Made by a program: the position numbers and the translations under genes. Below the pieces are notes generated by a model. It saw nothing but the letters and a program-made list of their open reading frames with translations. It was not told the origin of the DNA and ran no database searches. A DNA stretch of 61,677 bases, from NCBI GenBank assembly GCA_011109175.1, contig RDEW01000008.1, forward strand, positions 1,066,254-1,127,930. The letters are read 5' to 3'. The stretch comes from Dicyema japonicum. Its lineage: Eukaryota; Dicyemida; Rhombozoa; Dicyemidae. Shown piece by piece: positions 33,241 to 45,689 of the stretch. Within the stretch, counting starts at the first letter, position 1; every line of letters begins with the position of its first letter.

Positions 33241-33795
33241 CCGGACTCAAAATCCCCAAAGACACAATGAAGCAAAGTAATTGGGATTCCATTGTCTGCT
33301 CCAAAATTTTAAAAGATTTTAAAAAAAAAGCAAATCAACTTATTTGTTGTCAGCTTTAAGTGGAGGGAGTAAAGCATGGCTTGGTGCAATACCTTATCCA
33401 ATCCTCGGGACTTTTTTGGACGACGATTATTTGAGGATTGGAATCGGACAACGGCTAAGACTAGACGTTTGCCAAAAGCACTGATGCCGATCTGGGAAAA
33501 CAGTCGATGCGAAAGGATTGCACCCGCTGTTTAGCAGAAGAAGCGCCGTAAGTGGACCACGTCATGCTGCTCTGAACGATGTGATCGTCATAGCTCTGAA
33601 GGCTACAGGCTTCCCAGCATACCTTGAACCAGTGGGTCTCGTTCGAGAAGATGGAAAGAAACCTTTTCACATCCGGAAGATCCTTGGTCTGGAACGCAAC
33701 TTGTGTTGACAGATTCTCAAGCACGAATCTTTTCAAATTAGTTCAAGACACCTGGAGCAGCTGCTTTGACCGCGGAAAACCTAAAAATGACTTTC
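33241..33795 (+). pseudogene. RLE-type LINE fragment at left edge of duplication B
   Basis: Same fragment as 16337-16895: [34 protein letters not shown], stopping at AENLK where the inverted LINE begins. Confidence 0.65.
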
Positions 33796-36240
33796 CCGAC
33801 TTTTCCATGAAGAACATTATCAATCCCTTTGACGAGAGAAAAACTACGCTTCACACCCGTATAGTAGCTCTGGTAGAATAATCTTTATGAAGATAAACAA
33901 GAAGGTCTTCAAGCTTACGAACAACTGCTCGTACAGAGAAGCGCTTGTAGCGCCTTCTTCCTTCTTCGTCTGATATTTTCCATTAAGGAACCTTCTCCTT
34001 CAATAACTATCCTGAGGTAACGGAGTAAGTTTACTTTTGGAATATCAAGTGAGTAGGGCTGCGTACGGTGTCTCGTAGACGGTTAACTCTCAAGTAGCTG
34101 GACTTCTCCGTAGAGAGTCTTATCCCTCTCTTGGAGCACCAATTTTGCACTTGGTCGATGAATGACTTGATTCTTCTTTCCGATAGAGTTTACTTCCAAG
34201 ACATATCTGTAATTAGAATATCGTCTGCGTATATCAATAGTTTGGTGTTCGCATCCAGCGGAATTGGAAAGTCTGATAGAAACACATTGAACAGAAGCGG
34301 GCTCAAGGTAGAGTCCTGTGGAACGCCCCTCTTCAGAAAGATATCTTTTGACATATTCGTCCCAACACGTATTTGGGAAGTCCGTCCTGTTAATAAGTTT
34401 TTTATCCATATGAAAAGTTTCCTTTGGATAGTAGCAGCCGCTAGCCTTGATAGCAGAGCTTCATGCCACACGCTATCGAATGCCTTGGTCAGGTCCAAAC
34501 ATACTATGTTAACTTGCTTCTTGAATTCAGACCTCTCAATACCACCGAATGTATGTGGTGGATGCAATCCGTGCAGGATTTCCCAGGTCTGAAGCCACAT
34601 TGTTCTGCGAGAAGGAAAACCATGTACTCGTTTAGCCTCTTGAAGATAATTCGCTCAACAATCTTGGAAATAGAGCAAATGAGGCTGATCGGCCTATAGT
34701 TGAGAGGGTCCCTCCCCGACTTTCCAGGTTTCAGGATCATTCTAACTATGTAGGTTTTTCAGTTTTTGGGGACATAGACATAATCTATGCTCGCGTTGAC
34801 TAAATTCTTCAGCACGAGCAGCAGATCATCTAGGCCTTCCTTGAACATTCTCTTGCTAATATGGTCATGTCCACGGGCGTTAGCTTTGTACACTCTATTG
34901 GCAATCACTCTGTCGTTATCTTCATCACAGTATTTTGAAATCGTCGGGAATAAGTAATAAGTTCTTTTGAAGCTCTCAACTCTTCCCTCGGGATCAGCCC
35001 CGTCGGGTTGACTTCCTGGATACGGTCTAGTTGCTTCTTAAAGATTTCCAGTACTTCTTCCATAGAATATGATCTACCTTCCGGTTTGTTCAGAGAGATT
35101 TTCACATCATTCCTCTTCTGGCCTGTTATTCTTTTGTAGATCTTCCTGAACGAAGGGTCTTTGATGTTTAGTTTGCTTGTTTCGACCCTCCAACATTGTT
35201 CTATTGCCAGTCTTGTTCCCTCTTCAATAGCTTTTTTGATTATTTTTAGTTGACCAGTCAATGTAATTCGGTCCATCCAGTCGACACATCTTCTGAGTTT
35301 GTTCCTCAGTCGGTATCTTTCTTTAATCATAGATAGTGTAGAAGAAGGAAATTAATGCTCTTCTTATAATTGGTATCGGAGAGTCTCCTCCTGGCGTAAA
35401 GTGATAAGTATCTCTCCATCACAGTTGAAAGTTCTCTGTCTATGTTGTCAATATCATTTCGGGAATAAGGTCCCTCCTTCCATTTTTTGAGATTTCTAAA
35501 CATGTATCTTCATAGTGTTCCCAATTTAATCTTGATTGGTCGTAGCCTGTGAACACTGACTCCGTAGTGTCCGGAGCCAGGTTCAGTGACATCTCTTGAG
35601 GGATGCGGTCGCTCCCGATGTCCCACATGATATCAGTCTCTCCACATAAGTGTAGAGCATTGATGACACCAGGAACACTTCAAGCATGTCTCCACCGTAG
35701 TGCGAGAAGTGATTCGGCTTCTCCGATGTCAAAATCTAGAAGCCAGTCTAGTAACTCAATTTTCTTAGCCTGATTCCATCCTCGTTGGTTCCCAGGCATC
35801 CATGTTTAATGTTCTTGGCGTTTAGATCTCCCACTAGGACAGACATATCGTTTCCCGCGAAGAATTCTTCAATTTCTGTGGAGCACTTTCTGAGTTCCTT
35901 TGAATACAATCCTCCAACGTGTATCCAACGGCCACAGCATCGCACCTCGACGGAAACAAATTCACAATGTGTATTCATAATTATTATTGCTCACGTATCT
36001 GTAGAACATCATGTGGTTCCAGTACCAGCCTCTACACATTCGACCCATGGTATTTCTACAGGAATTACATCCCCGTAGCATTGTAGTGTTGTCTTTTTTC
36101 ACCTTAGTCTCGTTGACCACCAGGATGTCAATCTTGGTGGCCGACAGAAGTAGTGCCAGGTCATGACGCCTATTCCTCAGTGATCGGGCGTTCAGCAGCA
36201 CTATCTTCAGGTTTCTTCTCAATTTTCTTTTGGTGAAACT
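33796..36240 (-). mobile_element. Jockey-like LINE ORF2, duplication copy B
   Basis: Minus strand. Endonuclease: RRNLKIVLLNARSLRNRRHD, LVVNETKVKK (36222-35962), VRCCGRWIHVGGLY, VLVGDLNAKN (35978-35748). Linker 35330-34905. Reverse transcriptase: LNYRPISLICSISKIVERI, EQCGFRPGKSC (34740-34504), LDLTKAFDSVWHEALLSRL (box A), GVPQDSTLSPLLFNVFL (box B), LLIYADDILI (box C) in a 136-codon open frame (34600-34190). Catalytic Asp residues are intact, but several frameshifts separate the domains. Confidence 0.85.
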
Positions 36241-36392
36241 GGCTCTCCATGGCCAAGTCCACCATTCTTTTTAAATCCACTCCAAGTATGCCGCTTAGTT
36301 CATTCAGTCTTGATATTATTTCTTCCAGTTCTTTTGCAAATCTCCTGGTATCTTGAAGAGGAGATGGTTCATTCTTGTTAGTCCTTGGACAA

Positions 36393-37117
36393 TTATTCTT
36401 TTTTGGGTAGGAGTTTCACTTTGTTATAACTTATAACATTCATCTGTTTCGGTTCCGTATTGTTGTTGATTCGGGGACTTCGCTTTCGCCTGGCCTCCAC
36501 AAGCACAGGGAATCCTCCATATTTTGCATCGTGTTTTGTTGATCCGCAGTTAACACAATTAAGGTTCAAGACCCGGATCCGCATTGCACCTGGAGGTGTC
36601 ATGCTCTCCCGCGCAACGAAAGCATTTCTTCTTTCCCGTGCACTGGTATGCAAAGTGACCGACATGCTGACAGTTGTAACATATTGGCGGTCCTCTTCTC
36701 ATCCATTCACAGGAGATCTTGTTCGTTCCAATGTAGAAGCCACAGCGTATTAGTGATGTGGCCTCGATTTAACCGAGGCCTTCTCCATTGGCATCGGCTG
36801 CGATCCTCTGGACATTCGGGTAACTTTGTAGTTGAGGGAACCATCTCCTGAAGGTAGTCCAAGAGGTCGTCCTCATTCGCCTTGAAAGGCAGGTTCCTGA
36901 ATACAATCACAGACGGTTTTGTTAAGAGTGTTCTGAATTGGTGTTTGTCGGGACCAAAAAGACAGATCTCATTTACGGCCTCTATATAAGTGGCCATGTA
37001 GAAGTTGAACTGAAAATCCAGTCGGAAGGAGCCCGGTCCTCTGTGGCTCATTCTCATAGATCCGTAGTGGTCATACACAGGCAGGATATGTCTTAAGTGA
37101 AAGATGTAAATCACCAC
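36393..37117 (-). pseudogene. Jockey-like LINE ORF1 (RRM-like region plus three zinc knuckles)
   Basis: Minus strand. Open from 37117: KPSVIVFRNLPFKANEDDLL, an RRM/PRE-C2HC-like fold segment. After a frameshift, CYNCQHVGHFAYQC (C-x2-C-x4-H-x4-C) and CFRCAGEHDTSRC form two CCHC knuckles near 36690-36590, then CVNCGSTKHDAKYGG where a third knuckle has lost its last Cys. This order is typical of nucleic-acid-binding ORF1p of Jockey-type LINEs. Absent from duplication copy A. Confidence 0.75.
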
Positions 37118-37159
37118 TCTCTAATTTCTATTTTCTAAATCAACCCACCCACAGAGAAA

Positions 37160-37400
37160 TTGCGTTGGATCCCAGAAGGGGCACAAGGAGAGAATGAGAA
37201 TTCGGTGTAAGCTAATGAGCCTGGAGGTAATGGAGTCTCGCTGGAGACTATTCTGGCACTTCCTGAAGATGGAATTGGTATTCCTGCCTAACAGAGATAT
37301 AGAAGACTACTATGTTTGCTTCCGACGACCCCCCGTTCTTACTGAGAAAATGATGTCACTTCTAAATATTAACTTTCCAGAAAAAATACCTGCCTCTTGG
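37160..37400 (+). pseudogene. LINE C-terminal fragment (copy B)
   Basis: MSLEVMESRWRLFWHFLKME, LPNRDIEDYYVCFRRPPVL; open for 115 codons from 37194. Counterpart of 19680-19880. Confidence 0.55.
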
Positions 37401-37644
37401 ATCTTGGCTACTATTTCCTATCCAGAAACTAACGATTCCCAATTCATGTGTATACGAGTTCGAAAAGTTATTGTCTCACTTAGATCAATGGAGATGACTT
37501 CACCTGAGGACCATACAGTAGCTTGTTTTTTTAGCCAATAATTTAAGCAAATACTCTACTTCAGTGTGTTTTAACAATTCTTGAAAGTAATTCAAATCTT
37601 GATGTATGATATTTTTCGGTATTAAGAATTTGAAGATGACTAAT

Positions 37645-37717
37645 GCCTCCGTGGCGCAACGGTTAGCGCGTGTGGCTGTTAACTGCGAGGTTGCTGTTTC
37701 GAATCCGGCCGGAGGCG
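37645..37717 (+). tRNA. tRNA-Asn (GTT), duplicate with damaged T stem
   Basis: Same as 20147-20219 except in the T arm: GCCGG-TTCGAAT became GCTGT-TTCGAAT, giving a T-C mismatch and a U-G pair against CCGGC. Acceptor, D arm and anticodon loop are unchanged. Probably a decaying duplicate. Confidence 0.85.
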
Positions 37718-38399
37718 AATTTTTATCTAAACAAAGTTACTTTTTTTGCAAATTGCCAAATTATAAAAAAATATACCGTATTCCTTATACTAAAATATTT
37801 ATAAACATCTATTTTTTCCTGTTTTCTTTCTACGCAAAAATTAATTTTTTAAAAAGAGCCTATTCTTAGAAAATATACTTCATTGCTAAACTAAGTAAAA
37901 TCATTCGGGTCACTCAACTTAGATTCAATAAAATAATATTTTTTTATTTCAGGATGGCTTTAAGCGACACTCTGTGTTTACAGATATATTCACAATTTCA
38001 CTAGTAAAGTTATACATGAACAATTTTTTTTTAAATCAAAATAAATTTTTCTACTTGCTGCTCTCAGAATCCAAGACAAATTAAGTTACTGAAAGCCATA
38101 TTAACCATGTCAAGATAAATATTCATCAAATGGGCCCCAACTACTTCACTCATCGTCCTCTAATGGATTTTTTGTGGTCAAATAGTGAGGATGATCCGTT
38201 CATTTATTTCATTTGCACTTTCATTTTCATAAAAGACGCAGTTACTTCCTCCTCTTTTTTGACTTATAGCTTTCCAAAATAATAATCCCTTCATTGCCGA
38301 GAAGCGTCTAAGTGTTTGGCTTTACTTCATAAACAAGATATAGTCCGACGTTAGAGATGTACAGTAGGACATGTGTGGTTAATAACTCCTTGAAACATC

Positions 38400-38728
38400 G
38401 CTATAAATTTATCATCTGCATAAACTTGAACAGTATGTATGGATCATTGAAGAATGGAATATCGGATAAAAACAAATTTAATAATGAATGGGTACAGTGG
38501 ATGTCTTTGAGGTACACCGTTCGGTAAGAAACGAGATATTGATACCGTAGTCTCCTGCGTCGCGCGGAAAGAAATTGTTGTCTTTGTATTATATTCGGAT
38601 TCGAATGTCTTTTGAATATCCACGACAAATCCGAGATGTGTCACAGTAAAGCGACCCGGTTTGTAGTCGTATTGGAAGGAAGATGACAAAAGATTGGGAA
38701 AATAATTTTTAAAACAAGCTTTGTGCAT
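38400..38728 (-). pseudogene. Reverse transcriptase remnant (copy B)
   Basis: Minus strand: GRFTVTHLGFVVDIQKTFES (degraded box A), SRFLPNGVPQRHPLYPFII (box B), and in another frame VQVYADDKF (box C) near 38405-38440. A LINE palm with frameshifts; a different family from the Jockey-like element next to it. Confidence 0.6.
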
Positions 38729-38974
38729 GTGAGAAAGACCGGCCAGAGAATTAAGAGTAATAGGATTTATTTTTTTAAATTTAAAAATATTATTATTAAT
38801 ATTTAACAGATCTTAAAAATAAAATAAATGAACATGTCTATTTCTTTATGTGTGTTTTTGTGGTGCACTGTGATCTCCATTTTAGTTAGTTAAAATGGTC
38901 GAAAAGTGCAATATTATTCTACACTTAACATTGCTACTATTTTAGTAGTTAGTACAGTGTACTACAGTATTTGT

Positions 38975-39560
38975 TAACATGTATATTGCTGATAATACTA
39001 GATATCCTATAGAATCCCATGAATCACCATTTGTGATTTATTCACTGAAATTCCCCACTTATGCTCCACAATATTCAAACTCTCCCTTATTAATCCATCT
39101 CTTTCTGGTTGTTTTTAGCCGCTCTATTAGTTCGTTTTTTAGAGGTGCATCCCAAAAATATTTACTCTGGGATGTGTTCTTTAATTACCATCTTCGAAAG
39201 TGATTCAAGCACACGTGACATTTTGGAAATGTTCCGCCAAATCTTGACCACATTAAATTCGAATCCAGAGATCACTATATTCCGTCCATCTGTATGAGAA
39301 ATTCGACTTTCTGTGTAGACACAAGCAGAGACACTTCTGACAGAGGTTAGGTCCTTCGATGAACACAGGATGGAAATAGCACGAGCGATAGGGGGAACCA
39401 GGTACATATAACTAGAACGGTTATCATTACCTATGGGAACCAGGTTCATACAACTAGAACGGTGTTTCATGGGGGGGTATGTAAATAAATAAGATGTTAC
39501 ATCTATATGAGGAGAACACCTCAACCTATGATTAAATATTAGCGGTATAATTTGCATGTG
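38975..39560 (-). CDS. Unrecognised coding-like segment (copy B)
   Basis: Open from 39557 to 39162 on the minus strand: RSSYMYLVPPIARAISILCS, SSKDLTSVRSVSACVYTESR, DGRNIVISGFEFNVVKIWRN, MSRVLESLSKMVIKEHIPE. Counterpart of 21480-22020, whose continuation IFLGYTLNNDLIKQL is broken here. A repeated text (GGGAACCAGGT) at 39391-39440 duplicates the start region. Confidence 0.35.
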
Positions 39561-39774
39561 CTATGTTCATGTCGAAGATGAAGGTTTCGAGCATGGAAAT
39601 ATTTAAATTTCTTTAAAATCGTGCTTTATTAAAAATCCAAAGAACTTTATCTGCATGAGACTTCTTGAAGTTGCCCCCTACAAAAATTATCGAACTGGAG
39701 GATCCTTATAGCTCATGTAGATCATGATTTCTTGGATCAATGTTCATAAAATTCGGCTACACAAAAAGGGGGAT

Positions 39775-39960
39775 TTGGAGTGATAGAGGAGTGGTTTACA
39801 GTCAAACAGAACATTGTGGCACGAAAAAGGATCATTTAGTCTCCTCCACTCAACTGGAGGGGTTCCGACAACTGCAAAGAATTGACGTTTCTACATTTTA
39901 TGGTGGTTTTAGATTGATTTTTGTAATATTGGAAGGACCGTGTCTGCAAAAATAAAAATA
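39775..39960 (+). repeat. Fragment of a dispersed repeat
   Basis: GGCACGAAAAAGGATCATTT and GGAGGGGTTCCGACAACTGC recur at 50400-50480, 49860-49930 and 60870-60950. Present only in duplication copy B, so it is a later insertion or was lost from copy A. Confidence 0.5.
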
Positions 39961-40149
39961 ATGTATCTCACGTGTTGCTTTGTCTACACTCCATATCTTC
40001 GATTCTTAGAATATTGTGTGGAAAGTAGAAGTCAAGAAAATTATTTTTTATTTTCAAGTAAGTACTACTTCACATGAAAATACTAACCATCCAACAAGAT
40101 GTCCAACATTGAACTCGACAGGCCAGCCCAGCATGAAAAATAATTTTTT

Positions 40150-40570
40150 CAAAAACCAATCCTGTCTTCTGAGTTAAATCTGAGTTGCCCAAAGAAGACT
40201 TTCAACTATACCGTGAAGTTCAATTGTGAGGATTTCAAAAGACAGTTACATGTCTGGTTGGGGTGACTTTTAAAGATGTCAAATCGAGATTCGTGGAAAT
40301 TGGTAATGTCAACAAAGGTTCCTTGGTTTTCTGAGGCATTGGTTAAAACCCATGAACGGGTTTTCCCTCAAATCGCCTGACGTGATCTGAAAATTGTAGT
40401 CATGTAGATCGCTACTTTCCGCAAAACTATGTAAAATCTGTAAACAACTTCGAAGACAAAGATTTAGATATCGAATCGATCCTGATGCCTTTTTAGGGAT
40501 ATCATCTAAACATGGCATGCTACCAATTGACGCTTCAAGTCTGATCATAAAATTACTCACAAATATAGTA
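40150..40570 (-). CDS. Unrecognised coding-like segment (copy B)
   Basis: Counterpart of 22551-22985: IRLEASIGSMPCLDDIPKKA, LNLCLRSCLQILHSFAESSD, open for 83 codons (40560-40309). Candidate 20-nt intron upstream with GTGAGT donor. Family unknown. Confidence 0.3.
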
Positions 40571-40969
40571 AGGCAGTCGAGTTATGCATTCGATACGTGA
40601 TTATTACTGAAAAAGTGATATATGTAAACTGTAAAAATAAAAAAGAAATAGTACCCGATTAACAAAGGTACTCATTAAAGAGGGTTCATTCATAGTCGTT
40701 TGTGAAGAAATGACAAAAAATCGATTTTTGGAAATTTCTAATGCCTGGACGCCATATTAAGAGGATCTCGTTTTTCCATATTCCCCTTGAGGGGTTCAAG
40801 TGGCGGATATGATGCATGGAAAATGCATCTCATTCTGACCGCTGGAAACTGGGATTACTTTGTTAGTTGAGTACTCTCTTTCTCTTTAACCCAGTGATCC
40901 TGAGTCAATAAATATAGAATGTCTTGTTTCAATATTTTTAGAAATATTATGATGCTTTGTTAGAAATCA

Positions 40970-41270
40970 ATATGAGGCAAATAATTCCATATGTGGGGGG
41001 AATCTTGGAGTCGTTTAGCTACAATAGCGCTAGAGATAAAAGACAACGATCCCTTGTTTCCAAAATAATTCCAGAGTATTACCCCCATCTACTTAGAGTG
41101 CGCATCAAATTTGATGGAAATAAATGACATTGTTGTACAATTGGAGAGAGCAAAGAGCTCAATTCCCCAGATTCAACAAAAATTAATTTACCACCTGTCC
41201 ATTCAAGTGAAGGAAATCGGTGGCGACTTTTTCTCTCAGTCTTGTATAAATAGGCGTTGAGACCCACGTG
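40970..41270 (-). other. Coding-like region, minus strand favoured (copy B)
   Basis: Minus strand open from 41267 to 41079 (LNAYLYKTERKSRHRFPSLE, GGKLIFVESGELSS). The plus-strand frame seen in copy A is closed here by TGA and frameshifts. Confidence 0.3.
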
Positions 41271-41764
41271 ATGACCGCAGCGGAGGCGAGAGTTTACCCG
41301 AATTTTAAGAGGAAGGCGATTATTCTGTCGGGGTGCGATTTTGAATTAATTTTTTTTTAAATTGTTATATATTTATAATTAAATTTCAAATAATTAAATA
41401 ATATAGCATGCAGCTTTCTGGTGTGACCTGTTAAAAGTAAGAAAATATGGAGACAACTATTTATCTTTTGTTTTCATTCAAAATATCCACTTAAAACCAT
41501 GTATTTGCAATGTGTGTGAATTTTTTTAACAAAGCGATTTAGCTATCTCGCTTATTGAAACTCACACAACGCACGCATTCGGAATCACTAGGAAAAGTTA
41601 TTGAATGTTTTTAAATTTAAAGCACAACTATGCAAAGAGATAAACATATCAAATAAATACCTGAAAACCCACAAATTATTCATGTCTTTTGTATTCACAT
41701 AAAGATGGAGAAATTATCGCCAATACTGGTTTTTTACCTTTTTTTAATTCATAAAGACACTATT

Positions 41765-41905
41765 GGATGACAACGCTATGAGGATTGGGGTTTCCGTCCG
41801 CCTCGGAATAGATATTGCACGATCCATCGCTGTAGATGCGGAGGAATGGTCGAGGCTAAAGTTTATCGAGGCCTCCCAATGGACGGTGACATAATTTATA
41901 TTTAT
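41765..41905 (+). pseudogene. Divergent RLE-type LINE fragment (copy B)
   Basis: Across frames: DDNAMRIGVSVRLGIDIARS then HRCRCGGMVEAKVYRGLPMD. Slightly better preserved than copy A at 24180-24340. Confidence 0.5.
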
Positions 41906-42224
41906 TTTGACGATGACTGCCATTTTATGAGGTTATTTTTAAAATTATTAAAAATCGACAGGATTTTTAATTTTCAACGAATTTGAATTATATTTAAATA
42001 TTGTGCACTATGATTTTTTAAAACAAAATTGCCCAAATGTAATATCTATTCATTGCATTTACATAGGCACAGTCAATAAAGATATTTATTACGACGTGGT
42101 CTCCCTTATGACTTGCAGGCATTGAGTACACAATCGGAGTTACCACATATGATCGAAGCCCAATGTTCTGGAAGAGCCAATTTGTCATTCTGGGCTCTCC
42201 CTTTTGCAGTTTTGCAAGCTGCTC

Positions 42225-42560
42225 GATTAACTGATTAACTCAGACTTGCTCGGTCCAAAAACGCGAGAAGTCTCAACGGATATCGCTTGGAATGCGAACA
42301 GAATTGGAAGAACTAGACACGAGCCTAAACATCGTTCAAAATGAGAAAATTAACAGGTTTCTTAGCTGTAAAATAGAAGTCCAATTTGAGGGTATGAAGT
42401 TGCTTGGATCGCTATTGAGTTCCCTGAGTATTTGCTGCAACATAGCCTCGCCTTAGAAGATTCTATTGTGGGACAGTTTTCCAACAATTCCTTGACGAAT
42501 TAATGAATAATGTGGTTGAAGCAAATTCACTATGGTCAAGGATTCTTTTCTTCTGCCTTT
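42225..42560 (+). pseudogene. RLE-family reverse transcriptase thumb remnant (copy B)
   Basis: Near-identical to 24640-25000. Confidence 0.4.
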
Positions 42561-42971
42561 AATTGTGACTAAATGCCTAATACAACTGTAATACAGTCTT
42601 GATCCCTCTAAATACGAATTATCCACCTTGATTACGTCAAGATTGAATAATTTGTGAACGTAAGCACAGTTGTTGTATTATATTACAATTTATTATTTTT
42701 AGTCATGTTTTTTGCTTTTAATTATTCTTAGTTATTTTACTTGAACTTTGAAATTACAGAAGGGAAGCGGGAAAATTTAGTTGGATAAGTCTCATTAACT
42801 CTAAATTACCAAATGGAAAACCAATGAGCAAAGCCATCGACCACAGGTAAAAAAACTGGAATCCTATTCAAGGTCATTTTCGCCGATTATACTGACCATC
42901 AAGCAAACTCGACGTTGGGCTTTTATAAACAATAGTTGCTCCGACCATCGAATACGCTTATTCCGCCTGGT

Positions 42972-43935
42972 TCAGATCCTTTGGAAAAGCACTCCGTCAG
43001 CCATCCGAAAATTGTTGAAAAGAATTAAGTACCTGACGAAGGAGAAAGACAAAATAGTTACTTCTGACATCCCTAGTTCTATACAAGAGAAACAATGAGA
43101 CCACAGTACTAATAGGTCTAGTAGAAATCTACAAGAAAAAACCTGCGACTCTGTTTCGAGGTCGCACCTGACAGGCGCTAAAGAAGTCATGGTAAAGGAA
43201 TTCCGAAAGTGAATTTTTTTGAAGGCTATTGGACAGAAAAGCCTTCTCCCTCCTGTGACATGTAGCAGTAGTTTTTATCATCAAATAACCGATTATCAAA
43301 TACGTTTCTTCCACATAAAGATTTGCGTTTCCTCTTCGAAAAATGAACACATCAACTCACTTAAAGGAAAATCTTGCATCTTTTTCCCTCATACAAAAGG
43401 CCATCTCCCCTTGCTTAGGCAACTTGTGATGGCAACACCCAATGATTCACTACCTCTTACGATTTCTATGATAAACTATTTTTCTTATCGACTGACACCT
43501 GTTTTGTTATCGATGATCCGGTGGCATATAGCATATTTGATCCAAGAATTTCTGAGGTTTTGACTAAGTGGGGTGTGAAGATGAACTGTTTTCTGGGGGA
43601 TCTTATTTTTTTCTTTTTGGCCCTCATCGAAGTTAGAGGGAGAGATGACATTCTTTCTTTTCAACATTTCGGCTTTCAAGCTCACGGAACGGCTTTGGAT
43701 GCGTTCTGGTTGAAGGTATCCGTGCATGTAAAGTCCTGGACCATAGACTTACCGACTTCAAACGGAAAGATGAAGATCCCATTTTTAAATTTTTCATAAC
43801 TCCCACACAAGCAAAGAGGAATAACCATTTATAGTCGTCTGATGGCCTTATGTCTAGAACTTCCACTACTCCTACAGGCGAGTGATGAATACAATAACCG
43901 TTGATCTGGTCACCTACTCGCCACGATGTGGTACA
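42972..43935 (-). pseudogene. Integrase-like fragment (copy B, longer)
   Basis: Minus strand: VGVVEVLDIRPSDDYKWLFL, KMGSSSFRLK, then a GTAAGT donor with acceptor 17 nt later leading to SDFTCTDTFNQNASKAV. Further open segments: 43651-43466 and 43350-43129. Contains about 250 bp missing from copy A. Integrase assignment rests on one motif and is weak. Confidence 0.3.
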
Positions 43936-44514
43936 AAATCAAGACCTAATTAAAATATCAAATTAACATAAAATAGCCAAATTTCAAAGTCATTAAACTT
44001 TTAATTAATGTTTTTTACCTCTTCTAACTTTGTCTCTTCTAAAACGGACCGATGTTCTCTAACTTGCCACTATTATCATAAAGATCACTTTTACATTCTT
44101 CTGAACCCATTTATGGAAAATTAACTTTGTAGTAAGATCTTTTATCCCTCGTTATTTTAATCAGATTTTACTAAGTTTCGACCTTACATTAAATTGTAAA
44201 CCCTAACATCGTAAACATGGACGAAATGAAAGGCCATTAACAAGTACGCCTCAAGATAAGTCGTTTAAGAGTTAATCAGCTTCCAAGCCGAGTCCTAGCC
44301 AGCTTGGGCAAGCAAAGAGATCTCGAACTTCTCTTCACTCAAGATTGCACTATATCCACACCGTAGATGTGCGAGTCTCACTTTGACGGTAATTGGAGCA
44401 GCTATTCTGAATCCCTCCTTGTATGGCGGTAAAAAAAACTTTCAAAATTTAATGACACGTGACTTATCAATTGTTAGTAATGAAATGCTATTTATCACAA
44501 TTTTTAACTAAAAA

Positions 44515-45055
44515 ATGTCTCCGAGGAATACGGAGATATCCTTTCCCCACAACGGTCTGGGCTCACTTAGTTAGGTGAGGACATTTTCTTTTATAGAAGT
44601 AAAGGATATCAAATGGAGTAAATAACAGTGGCTAACGGGCAGTTTTCTTCTTCTAACCGTCTTCTATTAAAACGTCTGAAGTGCTTGACCTCAGGGGTAT
44701 GGAATCCGTCAAACAATCGTCCGACCTGCAGAAACACTAAAGAGTGAACCCAGAAATACGTAAATGCTCTTCCAAAGACATTGGTCTCTCAATCATGAGA
44801 AATCATATTTCCCATAATTCTTGAGCAATAGACTGTCTGTTTCTTCTTAAGTGAAGAAGTTAGACACATCATAGCGGGACTTTTTGTCACCAGACCCATT
44901 GGGTAAACCATATGTGGATAATACATAGGAATGCAGTCCCAAGTCCGTTAGGTAAACCTTATATGGATAATACATAGGAAACCGGATACTATGTCGCATT
45001 TAATATAACATTACTTACTTTCTTGTATTTTTCTTTGACTAATTTAGTGGGAAGA
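44515..45055. repeat. Dispersed ~500-bp repeat (copy B)
   Basis: Counterpart of 26630-27180, including the doubled TATGGATAATACATAGGAA motif. Confidence 0.6.
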
Positions 45056-45114
45056 AACAACTTATTTATTTATTTTTAAATAATTTTTTTTAAAATATTT
45101 TATTATATATCTTG

Positions 45115-45485
45115 TCAAGAAGATTCTAACTCGCTCGCTGAATTCTCTACTAACCTGGACGCGGCCATGCTCTTCCCACGTTCTCTCAGTGGTGCCTGGA
45201 CGATGCTGTATGCCAGAATTCTTTTGAAGATAGTGTCATCTAACCAACATTACCGTGCCTGTTTGTTGTCAGGGGCATCTTCCGAGAGCGGTTCATGGCT
45301 CAATGCCCATTCCCAATGGAGTTTTGGGTACTTTTCTGGATGATGAATGCGTCTACATTGGAATCTCATTACTACTGGGATTAAAAGTCTGTGTTCCACA
45401 TCCGTTCCCATGAAAAGACCAGATCAACTGTTTTGGACTGCACTCCCTCTCCTGCATCAAGATTACAGGCAGATTCCCAGACACA
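45115..45485 (+). pseudogene. RLE-type LINE C-terminal fragment, divergent subfamily
   Basis: Frames read YRACLLSGASSESGSWLNAM, PIPNGVLGTFLDDE, CVYIGISLLLGLKVCVPHPF. This matches the ESGSWLxAxP...LGxxLDDE..xIxxxLRLGLxxC segment. The zinc knuckle that should follow is degraded. The 27290-27462 part of copy A is the same element cut short. Confidence 0.6.
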
Positions 45486-45689
45486 TGACAGTGAAAACCG
45501 AAAAATAAGTTAATTTTATACGCAAAAAGTTACTTTAAGTATAAAATTCACAATATCTGATTTCACTATAAACTGTTTTCACTGTAATATTTTGGATTAT
45601 CAAATTTTATTTAATCTCAAAAACACTAAGAAGTCGTTAACGTGCTCTACACGTGGAACTATGTTTCCTTTTCAGTAACCAATTGAAAC

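Larger units (their letters stand above)
33241..45286. repeat. Segmental duplication, copy B (direct)
   Basis: Collinear with 16337-27462. Offsets grow from about 16.9 kb at the left to about 17.9 kb at the right because copy B retains LINE ORF1 and an extra ~250 bp. Copy B continues without break into RLE sequence at 45286, showing that the right edge in copy A was cut by the EEP element. Confidence 0.85.
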
